Shown in pieces: positions 1 to 9,874 of a stretch of DNA of 64,000 bases. The DNA is taken from positions 2,141,772 to 2,205,771 of the forward strand of contig NW_004624849.1 in assembly GCF_000247695.1 (NCBI RefSeq), in the 5' to 3' direction. Made by a program: the position numbers and the translations under genes. Source of the stretch: Heterocephalus glaber (lineage: Eukaryota; Chordata; Mammalia; Rodentia; Bathyergidae). Position 1 is the stretch's first letter. Every line of letters begins with the position of its first letter. The notes under the pieces are model-generated. The model was not told the origin of the DNA, searched no databases, and saw nothing but the letters and a program-made list of their open reading frames with translations.

Positions 1-122
1 GGAGGGAAGGGGATTAGAAAAATAAAAAAGCTATACAATATTATGTACATGTACCGACTCCCCAAAATGATTGTAAACTGCATGCACTACAAACATGTAC
101 TAATAAAAAAATTTAATAAGAA
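1..122 (+). mobile_element. L1 3'UTR end, sense orientation
   Basis: This matches, in reverse complement, the L1 3' end seen again near 63,580-63,710: 'tatgtacatgtac', then 'tgcactacaaacatgt', then an A-rich end. It is the only clear L1 on the + strand and is cut by the window start. Confidence 0.6.
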
Positions 123-123
123 A

Positions 124-217
124 GGTTGAGGATATAGCTGAGTACTAGAGTGCTTGCCTATCATATGGAGGCCCTGAGTTCAATACCTAGTACCACAAAA
201 AACAAAAACGACAAAAA
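124..217 (+). mobile_element. ID SINE
   Basis: tRNA-Ala-like head with A box (gatatagctgagtactagag) and B box (gagttcaatacc), ending in an A-rich tail. More diverged than most IDs here. Confidence 0.8.
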
Positions 218-244
218 AGAACAAGCTTAAAGCTTAAGAGCTTA

Positions 245-524
245 NNNNNNNNNNNNNNNNNNNNNNNNNNNNNNNNNNNNNNNNNNNNNNNNNNNNNNNN
301 NNNNNNNNNNNNNNNNNNNNNNNNNNNNNNNNNNNNNNNNNNNNNNNNNNNNNNNNNNNNNNNNNNNNNNNNNNNNNNNNNNNNNNNNNNNNNNNNNNNN
401 NNNNNNNNNNNNNNNNNNNNNNNNNNNNNNNNNNNNNNNNNNNNNNNNNNNNNNNNNNNNNNNNNNNNNNNNNNNNNNNNNNNNNNNNNNNNNNNNNNNN
501 NNNNNNNNNNNNNNNNNNNNNNNN
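245..524. other. Assembly gap (280 N)
   Basis: A run of undetermined bases. It sits between a + strand ID on the left and a - strand ID on the right, so similar SINE copies may have blocked assembly. The true gap length is unknown. Confidence 0.99.
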
Positions 525-601
525 TGGCGGTACCAGGGATCAAACTCAGGACCTTGTGCTTGTGAGGCAGCCGCAGTGCCACTGAGCTAAATCCCTGGCC
601 C
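525..601 (-). mobile_element. ID SINE, left end in gap
   Basis: Reverse complement of the young ID consensus (ggtaccagggatcaaactc to aaatccctggccc). The T-rich tail is lost in the assembly gap. Confidence 0.85.
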
Positions 602-920
602 TACGCTTTATATTTTGAGAACTACATTTTAGCTATAGCTAAAGTATGATTTGATAGAAGTTTAGAAAAATATGTTCTGTTTAGTGTTTTCCTTTTTGCT
701 GATACCATACAACATCATATTGCCTTTAAGGAACATTCTATAATTATTCAAAAATTGCTTTTTTGACTGGAAGGCATGAGTCCTTTAAGTATAATTTAGA
801 TTTTTATCCTGTAAATACTTTACTTTTCGTTTGTCTGTACTGTAACATACTTGCCATTTTCCTGACTGCAGTGTTTTAGTCTTTCCTAGCTCAGTGGACT
901 CTTAGAGGTAACCCAGAGTA

Positions 921-1043
921 AGAATTGCCTTGTTGGGCCGGGGATTTAGCTTAGTGGTTTTGCCGCCTGCTGCGCAAGTGCAAGGACCTGACTTCGATCC
1001 CTGATACCAGAAAACCGAAACAAAACAAAAGAATTGCCTTGTT
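921..1043 (+). mobile_element. ID SINE with 13-bp target duplication
   Basis: Body starts at 935 (ggccggggatttagc) and ends in a CA/A-rich tail. It is flanked by perfect repeats of 'gaattgccttgtt' at 922-934 and 1031-1043, marking a retrotransposition event. Confidence 0.93.
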
Positions 1044-1373
1044 AGTTAGGTCTGATGGTTAGAAAGCTTGAGTCGAAATGTACCCCTGTGGAATTTCTAC
1101 TTTGTGCCTAATTTTGTCTACACAGGAACTGCCTAGAGTGAGTCTAGTTTCTCTTCTGCTTGGGTAGGCCTTCTAATATTTATATAGCTTTCATGCTTGC
1201 CAAAATATTCTCTAGGCCGAAAATAAATCCTAGGTTTTGCAAATGTTTCTCATTTGGCACACTTAGAAATCCTTTGCATCCCTCAGTTCCTTTAGTTTTC
1301 CGATTCAGGATATTTTATTATTGGGGAGTTTATCTTTCCATCTGCAAATTAGAGATTCTCTTTCATGTAACTT

Positions 1374-1847
1374 TTAAAAATTTTTCATTACTATATGTTT
1401 GCAGTATATAATGATTACATTGACTGTAGAGGATTGGCAAATGTACATAACACATTTCAATGCCCATTTTCTCCCTTCTGCCATCCCCTTTTACTTTTTT
1501 AGTATCAGATCCATTTATCTTATAAGATCTTATAAAGCTAATTATCATATTTACAAATCGAAAGCCAGACTAATAGGCTAAAGAACATATAAAACATATA
1601 AGACAATTGTACTCAGTCAAGGTATACTTTTAGATACATTATCTGGACTGGATTGCAGTACATTTTTTTTTCTATGTATCTATCTTATCTATCTGTCTTT
1701 TTCATGTAACAGAAACCCTTTAAGCTTGTGTTTCTTTTGTTACTTCACTTAATATATGATCTCGAGGTGCATCCATTTTTCTACAAATGACTCAAGTTTA
1801 TCCTTTTTTATGACAAAGTAGTACTGCATTGTGTATAAATACCTCTT
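1374..1847 (-). mobile_element. Truncated L1: 3'UTR plus end of ORF2
   Basis: Left part is L1 3'UTR (tgtttgcagtatataatgat). Right part (1741-1847) is the ORF2 terminal segment that is repeated at about 2330-2420, so this is a separate 5'-truncated copy lying against a second L1. Confidence 0.7.
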
Positions 1848-1887
1848 TTTTTTTTTTTTTGCCAGCTCACATATTTTTATTGTTTTC

Positions 1888-1972
1888 TTTTTTTTTTTTG
1901 GTACCAGGGAATCAAACTCAGGACCTTGTGTTTGCCAGGTAGGCGCGATGCTACTGAGTTAAATCCCCAGCC
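1888..1972 (-). mobile_element. ID SINE
   Basis: Poly-T tail followed by the antisense ID body (ggtaccagggaatcaaac to aaatccccagcc), inserted in L1 3'UTR sequence. Confidence 0.85.
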
Positions 1973-2048
1973 TTTTTTTTTTTTTAACTTTACTTTTTTA
2001 TTAGCTCATATTTGTCATGCATACTGATCACATTCATCATAATATATC

Positions 2049-2135
2049 TTTTTTTTTTTTTTGTACCGGGCATTGAACTCGGGTCCTTGCGGCTGCAAGG
2101 CAGGCTGCAGAACCACTGAGCTAAATCCCTGGCCC
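2049..2135 (-). mobile_element. ID SINE
   Basis: Poly-T then gtaccgggcattgaactcgg to aaatccctggccc, inserted in the L1 3'UTR. Confidence 0.88.
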
Positions 2136-2258
2136 TTTTTTTTTTTTTTAAAAAAAACAAGGTCTTGCTATGCAATTCAAGCTGGCCTTGAACTCACAGC
2201 TATCTTGCCTATCTTGCCGAAGTCTCCTGAGTGCTGGGATTATAGGCCTGTGCCACCT
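2136..2258 (-). mobile_element. B1 SINE
   Basis: 7SL-derived B1 in reverse: caaggtcttgctatgcaatt, caagctggccttgaactc, gtgctgggattataggc. It abuts the ID directly. Confidence 0.8.
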
Positions 2259-2696
2259 TTTGGGTTTTTCACACAAGAGAAACACTGTGATATTTAAATT
2301 TGTGTGTCTGATTTATTTCACTTATGATTATGGTCTTGAGGTGCATCTATTTTCCCACAAATGATTCAAGTTTATCCTTTTTTATGTCAGAGAAGTGCTC
2401 TATTGTATATAAATACCTCATTTTTTTAAATCCATTCATCTATTGATGGACACAGAGACTGTTTCCAAGATTTAGCTATTATGAATTGCACTGCTATAAA
2501 CATGGGTGTGCATACGTCACTGTGGTATGTCTTTAACTTTAGGGAAGATATCTAAAAGGGAGATAACTGGGTCAAACAGAATTTCTACTTTTAGTTTTTT
2601 GAGCAATCTCCATACTGATTTCCATAGTAGTTGTATCAGTTTTCAGTCCCACCAGCAGTAGAGTTTCTTTATCCCCATATCCTTGCCAGCATTTAT

Positions 2697-2820
2697 TATT
2701 GGTCGATTTCTTTCTTTTTTTTTTTTTTTTGTACCAGGGATTGAACTCGGGTCTTTGCACTTGCATAGCAGGCGACGAAACCACTGAGCTAAATCCCCGG
2801 CCCATATTGGTCGATTTCTT
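2697..2820 (-). mobile_element. ID SINE with 16-bp target duplication
   Basis: Flanked by 'tattggtcgatttctt' at 2697-2712 and 2805-2820. The ID body plus poly-T lies at 2713-2804. It inserted into the L1 ORF2 remnant, so it is younger than that L1. Confidence 0.95.
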
Positions 2821-3513
2821 GATGGTATTTATTCTTTCTGGAGTGAGATGAAATCTGTGTTGTTTTAATTTGTATTTCTGAAATGGCCAGCAATGTTGAA
2901 CATTTTCTCGTGTATTTATTGGCTATTTGTATTTCTTCATCTGAGATGTGTCTTTTCATTTCATATGCCCAATTTTAATTGGGTCTTTAAATTTGGCAGG
3001 TCTAATTTTTTTGAGTTCTTTGTATATTCTAGATATTAGTTCTTTGAGGAGTAGCTGGCAAAAATTTTCACATCACATATTAAAATATTAAATATAGCAT
3101 TTAAAGAACAGTAAGATCAATTTTTGTTTATTCAGTTGGGGTAGTGCCTCAGTATCCACCTATAACTTTCTATCTCTAAACCATACTTCATCTGTGGTGA
3201 ATATTCAGAATTCTGTTGTCATTTGGATTTTTTTTAATTTGGATTTTAAAGAAACAATATTTTCAGTAAAAATTTTTAAGACTTTTGTGAAAGCCCATAT
3301 AAATAATGTTTATGTACTTCTGAGAGAATTTGGGTAGTCTGGTATATGATTTGTACTTTCAGAAACTTGTCTTTTCCTCATTCAAGCTCTGTTTCTTCTG
3401 ATCCCATCCTCTATTGGATATTTGCCAGTTTGACTGATTTGGTCTTGTAGTGGAGCCCTTCTCTTGAGTAGGTGGGAATTACATTGAGATATTTTTGGTT
3501 CTTTGTTTGGCTT

Positions 3514-3628
3514 TGTTTTTTGAGACAAGGTCTCACTATGTAGTTCAGGCTGGCCTTGAACATCCTGAGATCCTCCTGCCTCAGCCTCCCGAGTGCTGGG
3601 ACTACAGGCATGCACCATCATGCCGGGC
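3514..3628 (-). mobile_element. B1 SINE
   Basis: gagacaaggtctcactatgt through gtgctgggactacaggcatg to atgccgggc. Confidence 0.88.
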
Positions 3629-3643
3629 TTTTTTGTTCATTTT

Positions 3644-3647
3644 TGTT

Positions 3648-3696
<49 letters not shown>

Positions 3697-3783
3697 GTAC
3701 TGGGGATTGAACTCAGGACCTTGCACTTGTGAGGGAGGCGGCAGAACCACTGAGCTAAATCCCCGGCCCTGTTCAACAAATAT
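3644..3783 (-). mobile_element. ID SINE whose tail has become a (TA)n microsatellite
   Basis: Target duplications 'tgttcaacaaatat' at 3644-3657 and 3770-3783 enclose a (TA)n tract (about 3654-3692) and an ID body (3693-3769). The microsatellite stands where the poly-T tail should be. Confidence 0.92.
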
Positions 3784-3838
3784 TTAGAGTACCTAAATAT
3801 GCTCGGAATTGAGCAAGGAGCCAGGTAAATGTTGTTAA

Positions 3839-3894
3839 TAAAAGAAACAGATATAGTGCTTGCTTTGGCAGCACATATACTAAAAGAAATAGAT
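3839..3894 (+). pseudogene. U6 snRNA 5'-fragment retrocopy
   Basis: Bases 3856-3880 match nucleotides 1-25 of U6 snRNA (gtgcttgctttggcagcaca then tatac), with one or two differences from the mammalian sequence I know. The fragment is bounded by near-identical 14-bp repeats, taaaagaaacagat (3839-3852) and taaaagaaatagat (3881-3894). The match can be extended 5 bases into the right repeat (taaaa). Only the 5' end of the RNA is present and there is no poly-A, which fits a tailless, 3'-truncated retrocopy. No promoter or full-length U6 is present, so it should be non-functional. Confidence 0.88.
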
Positions 3895-4035
3895 CTCAAT
3901 TTTGTTTTCCTATCAGAAGAGTGTCCTAATAGGTTACTCTTACATGATTGTCAGCTAGTATGTTCTCCCCAGCAGTTTTATAATTTGCCTTTAAAACTCA
4001 GAATTTGGAATTCCATGACTACCTGACATCTTAGA

Positions 4036-4155
4036 AGCATGTTGTTTATTTTGTTTTGTTTTGTTGGTACTGGGGATTGAATACTGGACCTTGTGCTTGA
4101 GAGGCAGGCGGCAGCACCACTGAGCCAAATCCCTGGCCCAGCACGTTGTTTATTT
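4036..4155 (-). mobile_element. ID SINE with 16-bp target duplication
   Basis: Repeats agcatgttgtttattt (4036-4051) and agcacgttgtttattt (4140-4155), one mismatch, enclose the ID at 4052-4139 with a (TTTTG)n tail. Confidence 0.93.
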
Positions 4156-4361
4156 AATGATGAATTTGGTTCCCTGTCAGTGATTTTATACTTTAAAGAA
4201 TAATTTAGGAATAGATATTTCTTTTATATCTTCACCAGTAGGTATTGAAGCAAATAAAAATTGTATATTAGCTGTCTTACTTTGATCAACTGTTTATACT
4301 CTTTATCAATGGATTCATCTAGTCTTTATTTGACATCTAGCATTTTACAATTTATTTATTT

Positions 4362-4480
4362 ATTTTGGCTTTTTGAGACAGTGTCTCACTGTGTCACTCA
4401 GGCTGGCCACAAATTTGCATGATCCTCCTGCCTCAGCCTCCCAAGTACTGGGATTACAGGTGTGTGCCACCACAGCCAGC
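4362..4480 (-). mobile_element. B1 SINE
   Basis: gagacagtgtctcactgtgt to gtgccaccacagccagc, with a (TTTA)n-rich tail on the left. Confidence 0.87.
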
Positions 4481-4696
4481 CCGAATTTTATAATTTAAGC
4501 CACTATTACTAGCTTTACATTTTCTTGTAAGATTTTGTTGTTTTGTTTACATAGGTCTTAGTGCACCCAATCTGCTACACTTAATAGTCTGTTAAGGCTT
4601 TTCCTCATTTGTATTGTTTTTCTATTTTGAGAAGTTTTTTTCTCCCTCTTCCCATGTTATTAGCAGTTTAAAATTTTTGTTTGGGTACCTGACTTT

Positions 4697-4880
4697 TTGT
4701 TTCGTTTTGTGGTGCTGGGGATTAAACCCAGGGCTTCACACTCTGCAGATCTTTTTTAATTTTTATTTTGAGGCAGGGTTTTAAATGCTGAATTGCCTAG
4801 ACTGGGCTCAAACTTGTAATCTTCCTGCCTCGGCCTTCTTGAGTACTAGGGTTATAGACATACTCCACTATCCCCTGCAG
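4697..4880 (-). mobile_element. B1-dID chimeric SINE
   Basis: Antisense ID-like part (gtgctggggattaaaccc) joined through an A/T-rich linker to an antisense B1 part (cctcggccttcttgagtact). Old and diverged. Confidence 0.7.
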
Positions 4881-5025
4881 GACCTAAATTTTTGGATTCC
4901 TTTGCTTTCAGTAAAGTACTTTAAAGTCCACCTCTATGCTTTCTATTGCACATTTGCTTTTTAAATGAAAATTTAATTTTATATAACTAAAGTGTATATT
5001 TTAGTGTATCTGTGTGTTTTCTAAA

Positions 5026-5232
5026 ATTGGGTAGGAAGCTGAGCATGGTGGCGCATCCTGGTAAGCCCAGCACTGCTAGAGGCTGAGGCAGGAGGATCAT
5101 AAGTCCAAGCTGTGCCTGGGCAACTTAGAAACTTACTGAGACCCTATCTCAAAATAAAAATGTAAAGGGCTGGGGATTAGCTCTGTGAAGGCCCTGGTTC
5201 AATACCTAATACCAGAAAAAAGTATTGGGTAG
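5026..5232 (+). mobile_element. B1-dID SINE
   Basis: B1 head (gctgagcatggtggcgcat), linker ctatctcaaaataaaaatg, ID-like half (gggctggggattagctc). Flanked by 9-bp repeats 'attgggtag' at 5026-5034 and 5224-5232. Confidence 0.85.
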
Positions 5233-5302
5233 TCATACAAGACATTTTTAGTGTTTCCTGACTGTACACAGAATATTGGTTAGTTATGTTTTTATCTCAG
5301 TT

Positions 5303-5818
5303 ACTAGTGGGTTAAATTTTTTTTTTTTTTTTGTTCTGGGGATCGAACTTGGGTCCTTGCGCTTGCGAGGCAGGCGGCAGAACCACTGAGCTAAATCCAA
5401 GGCCCTTTTTTTTTGGTACCTGGGGATCAAACTCACTATGTAGTCCAGGATGACCTCAAACTTGTGATCCTCCTGCTGTAGCCTCCCAAGTGCTAAAATT
5501 ACAGGTGGGCACCACCATGCCCAGCTGACTATGTCTTTACATATGAAAAATAAACTAGAAATACAAGTTCTGAACTGTTAAGACTGATTATATTCAGGGG
5601 GAAGGATATGGACATGTATAGTTCAGAACTACTTTTCTAATTCTTCCTTATGAACTGTTCAAATTATTGCTTGCTGGGAGGTAAGAATTACTTTAAAAAT
5701 GAGGAAACTTTTTTCATTTTGAAAATAAACTCTTGTGTGTGTGTGGGGGGGGCTCCTTGAGCCTGCACAGCAGGCAGCGAAACCACTGAGCTAAATCCCC
5801 GGCCCACTAGTGGGTTAA
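5303..5818 (-). mobile_element. Mosaic ID/B1 insertion bounded by 13-bp repeats
   Basis: Perfect repeats 'actagtgggttaa' at 5303-5315 and 5806-5818 enclose 490 bp. Read on the + strand this contains poly-T plus a complete antisense ID (5317-5405), T8 plus a B1 whose 3' end is replaced by an ID end (5406-5524), about 205 bp of unrecognised sequence (5525-5730), and a TG/G-rich tract joined to a 3'-truncated antisense ID (5732-5805). A single cDNA carrying all of this is the simplest reading of the outer repeats. Confidence 0.7.
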
Positions 5819-6569
5819 TTTTTGATCATAATTTAGAACCATGTTCTTTTGTGTATATATGTCTTAGTAGATGGTAATATTTTTGAGAAAGTATTTAGTT
5901 GTATTATTACATTTTTATATCACTTCACTTCCAAAGAAGTTTTGTGTTGTTAAAAACATGGATTATGGAACTCCATTTTATTATTATGACTCTACCTTTT
6001 AGGTTTCTGATTCTTTGAGCTTTAGATTAAAAGAAACCTTGATTGAAGTTTATTGGGGTCTCTTGCTTTATGCATAAAAAAATTGAAAGCAGTGAAGTAA
6101 TCTTCCCAAAGTCATATAGCTACTTTAAACCTAGAACTAGAATCCTAGTCCAATGTTAATTATCTTAATCCAGTGATTATTAGGGCATGGAATTGTGTTA
6201 ATCACGTTTATCTTAGACTGTGCAAACAAAAAAATTGTTGGTTTACAGAGGGAAAAATTAAAATGATTAGTCTGGCTGGGAAATGTGTTGACTGATCAGC
6301 ATATTCTCGCCTGTTCAGCGCATACTCTTCTTTTTAGGTGCCCCTATTTATGGATTAGGGCATCTTCTCTATACACTTGATAGTGCCAGCAATGACAATG
6401 CCAAATAAATATTTTCTCTTTGAACTAGCCTTTTGTAGAAGCTTTGCCAACCATCTGTTATAATATTCTTCAGGCAGAGTATAATACTATTGCTTTTGTT
6501 TAAGCTTTAAAAATAATAATACATTCCAGTCCTAAATCCCTGAAGATTACCCTTCCAGTAATAGGATTT

Positions 6570-6775
6570 TGTTTTCTTTTTTTGTGTGTGTGCTAGTAGG
6601 GATTGAACGCAGGGCCTTTGCACTGTGCTACATATTTATCCTTTAAAAATTTTTAGATTTGGAGACAGGGTCTCATTTCTTTCCTAAATTGCCCAACTAT
6701 GGCTTGAACTTTCCATCCTCCTGGCTCAGCTTCCCAGAGTACTAGGACTACAGGTATAGCCACAACCCCTAGTAG
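6570..6775 (-). mobile_element. B1-dID SINE, old
   Basis: Antisense ID half (tagtagggattgaacgcagg), then antisense B1 (ggagacagggtctcatttct to gactacaggtatagccac). Confidence 0.7.
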
Positions 6776-7412
6776 ATTTTGTGTTTTGTTTAGTCTTCAC
6801 TCACTCACGGATGTTTTATCTTCTGTCAGCTCTGTAGATGACTGATTATTAGTGACGTGTTGAGTCTTCCTCATGTCATTCTTGAATAAGTAATTTGAGT
6901 TTGAGGCAAACTTAAGTTTTGCTTATAGATACTTCTGGCAATGAGTTTGCAAGTGTAACAAAGGCAGATTAGCACTTGCAGGTAATTTCTCAAGGAGGAA
7001 TAAACGACAGAACTATGTCTTACCTTCTGAGTTTTTCACAGGTGGTTCATCATTTTTATGCAAAGTGAAATTCTTTAGAAATTAACTGCTATTTTGGATT
7101 CTTCCTTTTTAAATAGCTTTATTGAAATATATTTCACTTATAAAAATTTACTCAAAGTGTACAATAAAAGGATATTTACTATATTCACAGAGTTGTTCAT
7201 AACTACAATCTAAATTTACAACATTTTTAATACCTGCCAGAGAAAGTATATTTTCTTAGTAGTCAATCTCTATTCTCTTTTTTTCTAAGCCCCTGCCAAC
7301 CACCAATCTACTTTTGGTTTACCTGGAAATACCTATGCTGGACATTTCACATAAATGAAATCATATAGTATCTGATCTTTTATGGCTGGCTTTTTCACTT
7401 AGCCTGTTTTTA

Positions 7413-7542
7413 AGGTTCACTTATGTTGTAGGAATTTCTTTTTCTTTTTTGGTACTGGGGATCGAACTTGGGACTGTGCGCTTGCAAGGCAGGCGGCGGC
7501 ACCACTGAGCTAAATCCCCGGCCCAGGTTCACTTATGTTGTA
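7413..7542 (-). mobile_element. ID SINE with 18-bp target duplication
   Basis: 'aggttcacttatgttgta' occurs at 7413-7430 and 7525-7542. The ID body with a short T-rich tail is at 7431-7524. Confidence 0.96.
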
Positions 7543-7702
7543 ACATACATCAATATTTCATTCCTTTTTATGGTTGAATAATATTCTATTTTATGCATTT
7601 GTCACTTTTTTCTTATCCATTAATCAGTTGATGGGCATTTGTTAACTATTATGTTTTCCATCTGTTAACTCTTGTGAATAATGTTGCTGTAAACATCCTT
7701 GT

Positions 7703-7882
7703 AAGCCCGTGTAGTGGTACATGTCTATAATGCCAGCAATCTGGGAGGCTGAGGCAAGAGTTGAGCCCAGTCTGATCAACTTGGTAACTTCCAGGGATCC
7801 TGTCTCGAAATAAAAATAGAAAGGATGGGAATATAGCTCAGTGTGAAAACTCTGGGTTCAGTCCCCAGTACTGAAAAAAAAA
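7703..7882 (+). mobile_element. B1-dID SINE
   Basis: B1 half ctgggaggctgaggcaagag, linker gtctcgaaataaaaatag, ID half gatgggaatatagctcagtg, A9 tail. Inserted in the old L1. Confidence 0.82.
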
Positions 7883-8397
7883 ATTGTAGAAGTTTTTGTT
7901 TGGACACCTGTTTTCAGGTCTCTTGGGTATACCTAATAGAATTGCTAGGTGATATAGTAACTCTTAATTATTTGAGGAACCACTAAACTGCACAGGAGCT
8001 GTACCACTGTATAGTTCCACCAACAGTGTGTGAGGGTTCCAATTTCTTTATCTCCTTGTTAACATCTGTAATTATGTCTTTTTTTTTTTACTTAATTGCA
8101 GCCATCTTAGTGAGTGAAGCAGTATCTCACTGTGGTTTTGAATTGACTTTTCCTGATGACTAGTAATGAGATCTGTTCATGTGATTACTGGCCACATATA
8201 TCTTCTTAGGACTAATATCTGTTCATATTCTTTGGATATTTTTATAATGGATTTTTTTTATTGAGTTGTAAGAGTTATTTATATATTTTGGATACAGATC
8301 CCTTGTTAGATAAGATTTGCAAGTGTTTTATTCTGTGCTTTGTATTTTAAACTTCTTGATGGTGTGGTGGCCTTTAATGTTCAAAAATTTGTAATTT

Positions 8398-8600
8398 TAG
8401 CTGGGTAAGGTAGTTGCATGCTTGTAATCCCAGCTGCTCTGGAGACTGAGGCAGGAAGAATGTAAGTTCGAGGCCAGCTTGGGCAACCTATTAAGACCAT
8501 GTCTAAAAATAAAAAAGGGCTGGGGACGTAGCTCAGTGGTAGGGTGCTTACCTAGCATGTGGTAGTCTGTAGGTTCCATCTCCAGGGGTTGGGGGTGGGG
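8398..8600 (+). mobile_element. B1-dID SINE
   Basis: Starts agctgggtaaggtagttgca; ID half gggctggggacgtagctcag. The tail is G-rich rather than A-rich. Confidence 0.82.
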
Positions 8601-8700
8601 ATAAGGAAATGGATCAATTGAAGCCCAGTTTGCCTATTTTTTTTGTTGTTGCTTGTTCCTTTGGTACTATATGTCCATTGTCTAACCCAAGGTAATGAAG

Positions 8701-8807
8701 ATGTACTGCTTTTTTTTTTTTTTTGGGTACCAGGGATTGAACTCGGGTCCTTGTGCTTGCGCTGCAGGTGGCGAAACCACTGAGCTAAATCCCTGGCCAT
8801 GTACTGC
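8701..8807 (-). mobile_element. ID SINE with 9-bp target duplication
   Basis: 'atgtactgc' at 8701-8709 and 8799-8807 flanks poly-T plus ID body (8710-8798). Confidence 0.92.
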
Positions 8808-8857
8808 TTTTTTTTCTAGGAATTTTATTGTTGTATCTCTTAAATTTAGGACTACGA

Positions 8858-8954
8858 CCCCCCCCCCTCCTTTTGTGTGTGTGCTGGGGATCGAACTCAG
8901 GACCTTGTACTTGCGAGGCAGGCAGTGGAACCACTGAGCTAAATCCCCTGCCCC
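8858..8954 (-). mobile_element. ID SINE with C/TG-rich tail
   Basis: Body gctggggatcgaactcagg to aaatcccctgcccc. The expected poly-T is replaced by C9 plus a TG run. Confidence 0.82.
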
Positions 8955-9233
8955 AATGACCCATTTTTAAAGTTAATTACAATGAGTTTTTGTGTATGGT
9001 GTGAGCTTGGGGTCTAGTTTCATTCTTCTGCACATGTATAACCACTGTCTCAGCAAAATCTATTGAAAATACCATTCTTTTCACCACTGAGTCATCTTGG
9101 CACTCTTGTTTGAAATAATTGACTGTCAATGTGAAGTTTTATTTCTGGACCCTCAGTTTTATTCCTTTGATCTATATTTATTTTTATACCAGTGTCTTGA
9201 TTTCTATAGCAGTGAGTTGTAGTTTAAAATCTG

Positions 9234-9360
9234 GAGCTGGGTATGGTGCTGTATGCTGTAATCCCAGCACTCAGGAGGCTGAGGCAGGAGGATCACAAGT
9301 TCAAGGTCAGCCTGGGCAACATAGTTAAACTGTGTTTCAAAAAAACAAAACAAAATAAAA
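9234..9360 (+). mobile_element. B1 SINE
   Basis: gagctgggtatggtgctgta, gaggctgaggcaggaggatc, ending in a CA-rich A tail. Confidence 0.88.
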
Positions 9361-9414
9361 CATTGGAAATGCGAATCTTCTGACTTTGCCCTTTCTTTAC
9401 AAGATTTAAAAAAA

Positions 9415-9528
9415 TTTATTATTTTTTATTTTGAGTTGGGGTCTTGCTAAGTCACTAAGTTGTCCTGGCTCAAACTTGTAATATAATCTTTCTGTCTTGG
9501 TCTCCCTGAGTACTGGAATTACAGACAG
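9415..9528 (-). mobile_element. Old B1-type SINE fragment
   Basis: gagttggggtcttgctaagt then gtactggaattacagac; strongly diverged. Confidence 0.55.
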
Positions 9529-9662
9529 ATTTGAATATTCTTGGAATATATTTGATCAGTAGATCAATTTAGGGAGAGTATTGGCATTTTAACAGTGTTA
9601 TAGCTTCTGATACATAAATATGAGATAATCTTTTCACTTAACTGGGACTTTAACTTCTTTTG

Positions 9663-9663
<1 letters not shown>

Positions 9664-9714
<51 letters not shown>
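9664..9714. repeat. (TG)n microsatellite
   Basis: About 50 bp of alternating G and T with one interruption (gtttgt). It adjoins a B1-dID and probably grew in its degenerate ID half. Confidence 0.95.
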
Positions 9715-9874
9715 TCAAACTAAGCTACATCCCTAGCACTTTTTTATTTTATTTTCATGTTGAGATGGGGTCTTGGTAAATTGCTGAGTTGTCCAGATGG
9801 GGCTCAGATTTGTAATCCTCCTGGCTCAGCCTCCTAGAGGGCTGGGATTATAGGCATGAGCCACTATACTTGGC
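9715..9874 (-). mobile_element. B1-dID SINE
   Basis: Remnant ID half (caaactaagctacatcccta) followed by antisense B1 (gttgagatggggtcttggta to gattataggcatgagccac). Confidence 0.72.

Larger units (their letters stand above)
1985..3077 (-). mobile_element. L1 fragment (3'UTR and ORF2 C-terminal part), interrupted
   Basis: Pieces at 1985-2048 (3'UTR) and 2262-3077 (ORF2 end) belong together. The ORF2 part has the familiar 'gctataaacatgggtgtg' stretch and translates on the - strand to worn ORF2 C-terminal sequence. It is broken by an ID (2049-2135), a B1 (2136-2258) and an ID (2713-2804), and has no intact reading frame. Confidence 0.8.

Noticed and set aside
935..1010. tRNA-Ala-like sequences (here and in about 40 other places)
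   Set aside because: A and B boxes are present but the acceptor arm cannot pair, and copies have A-rich tails and target repeats: ID SINEs, not tRNA genes.
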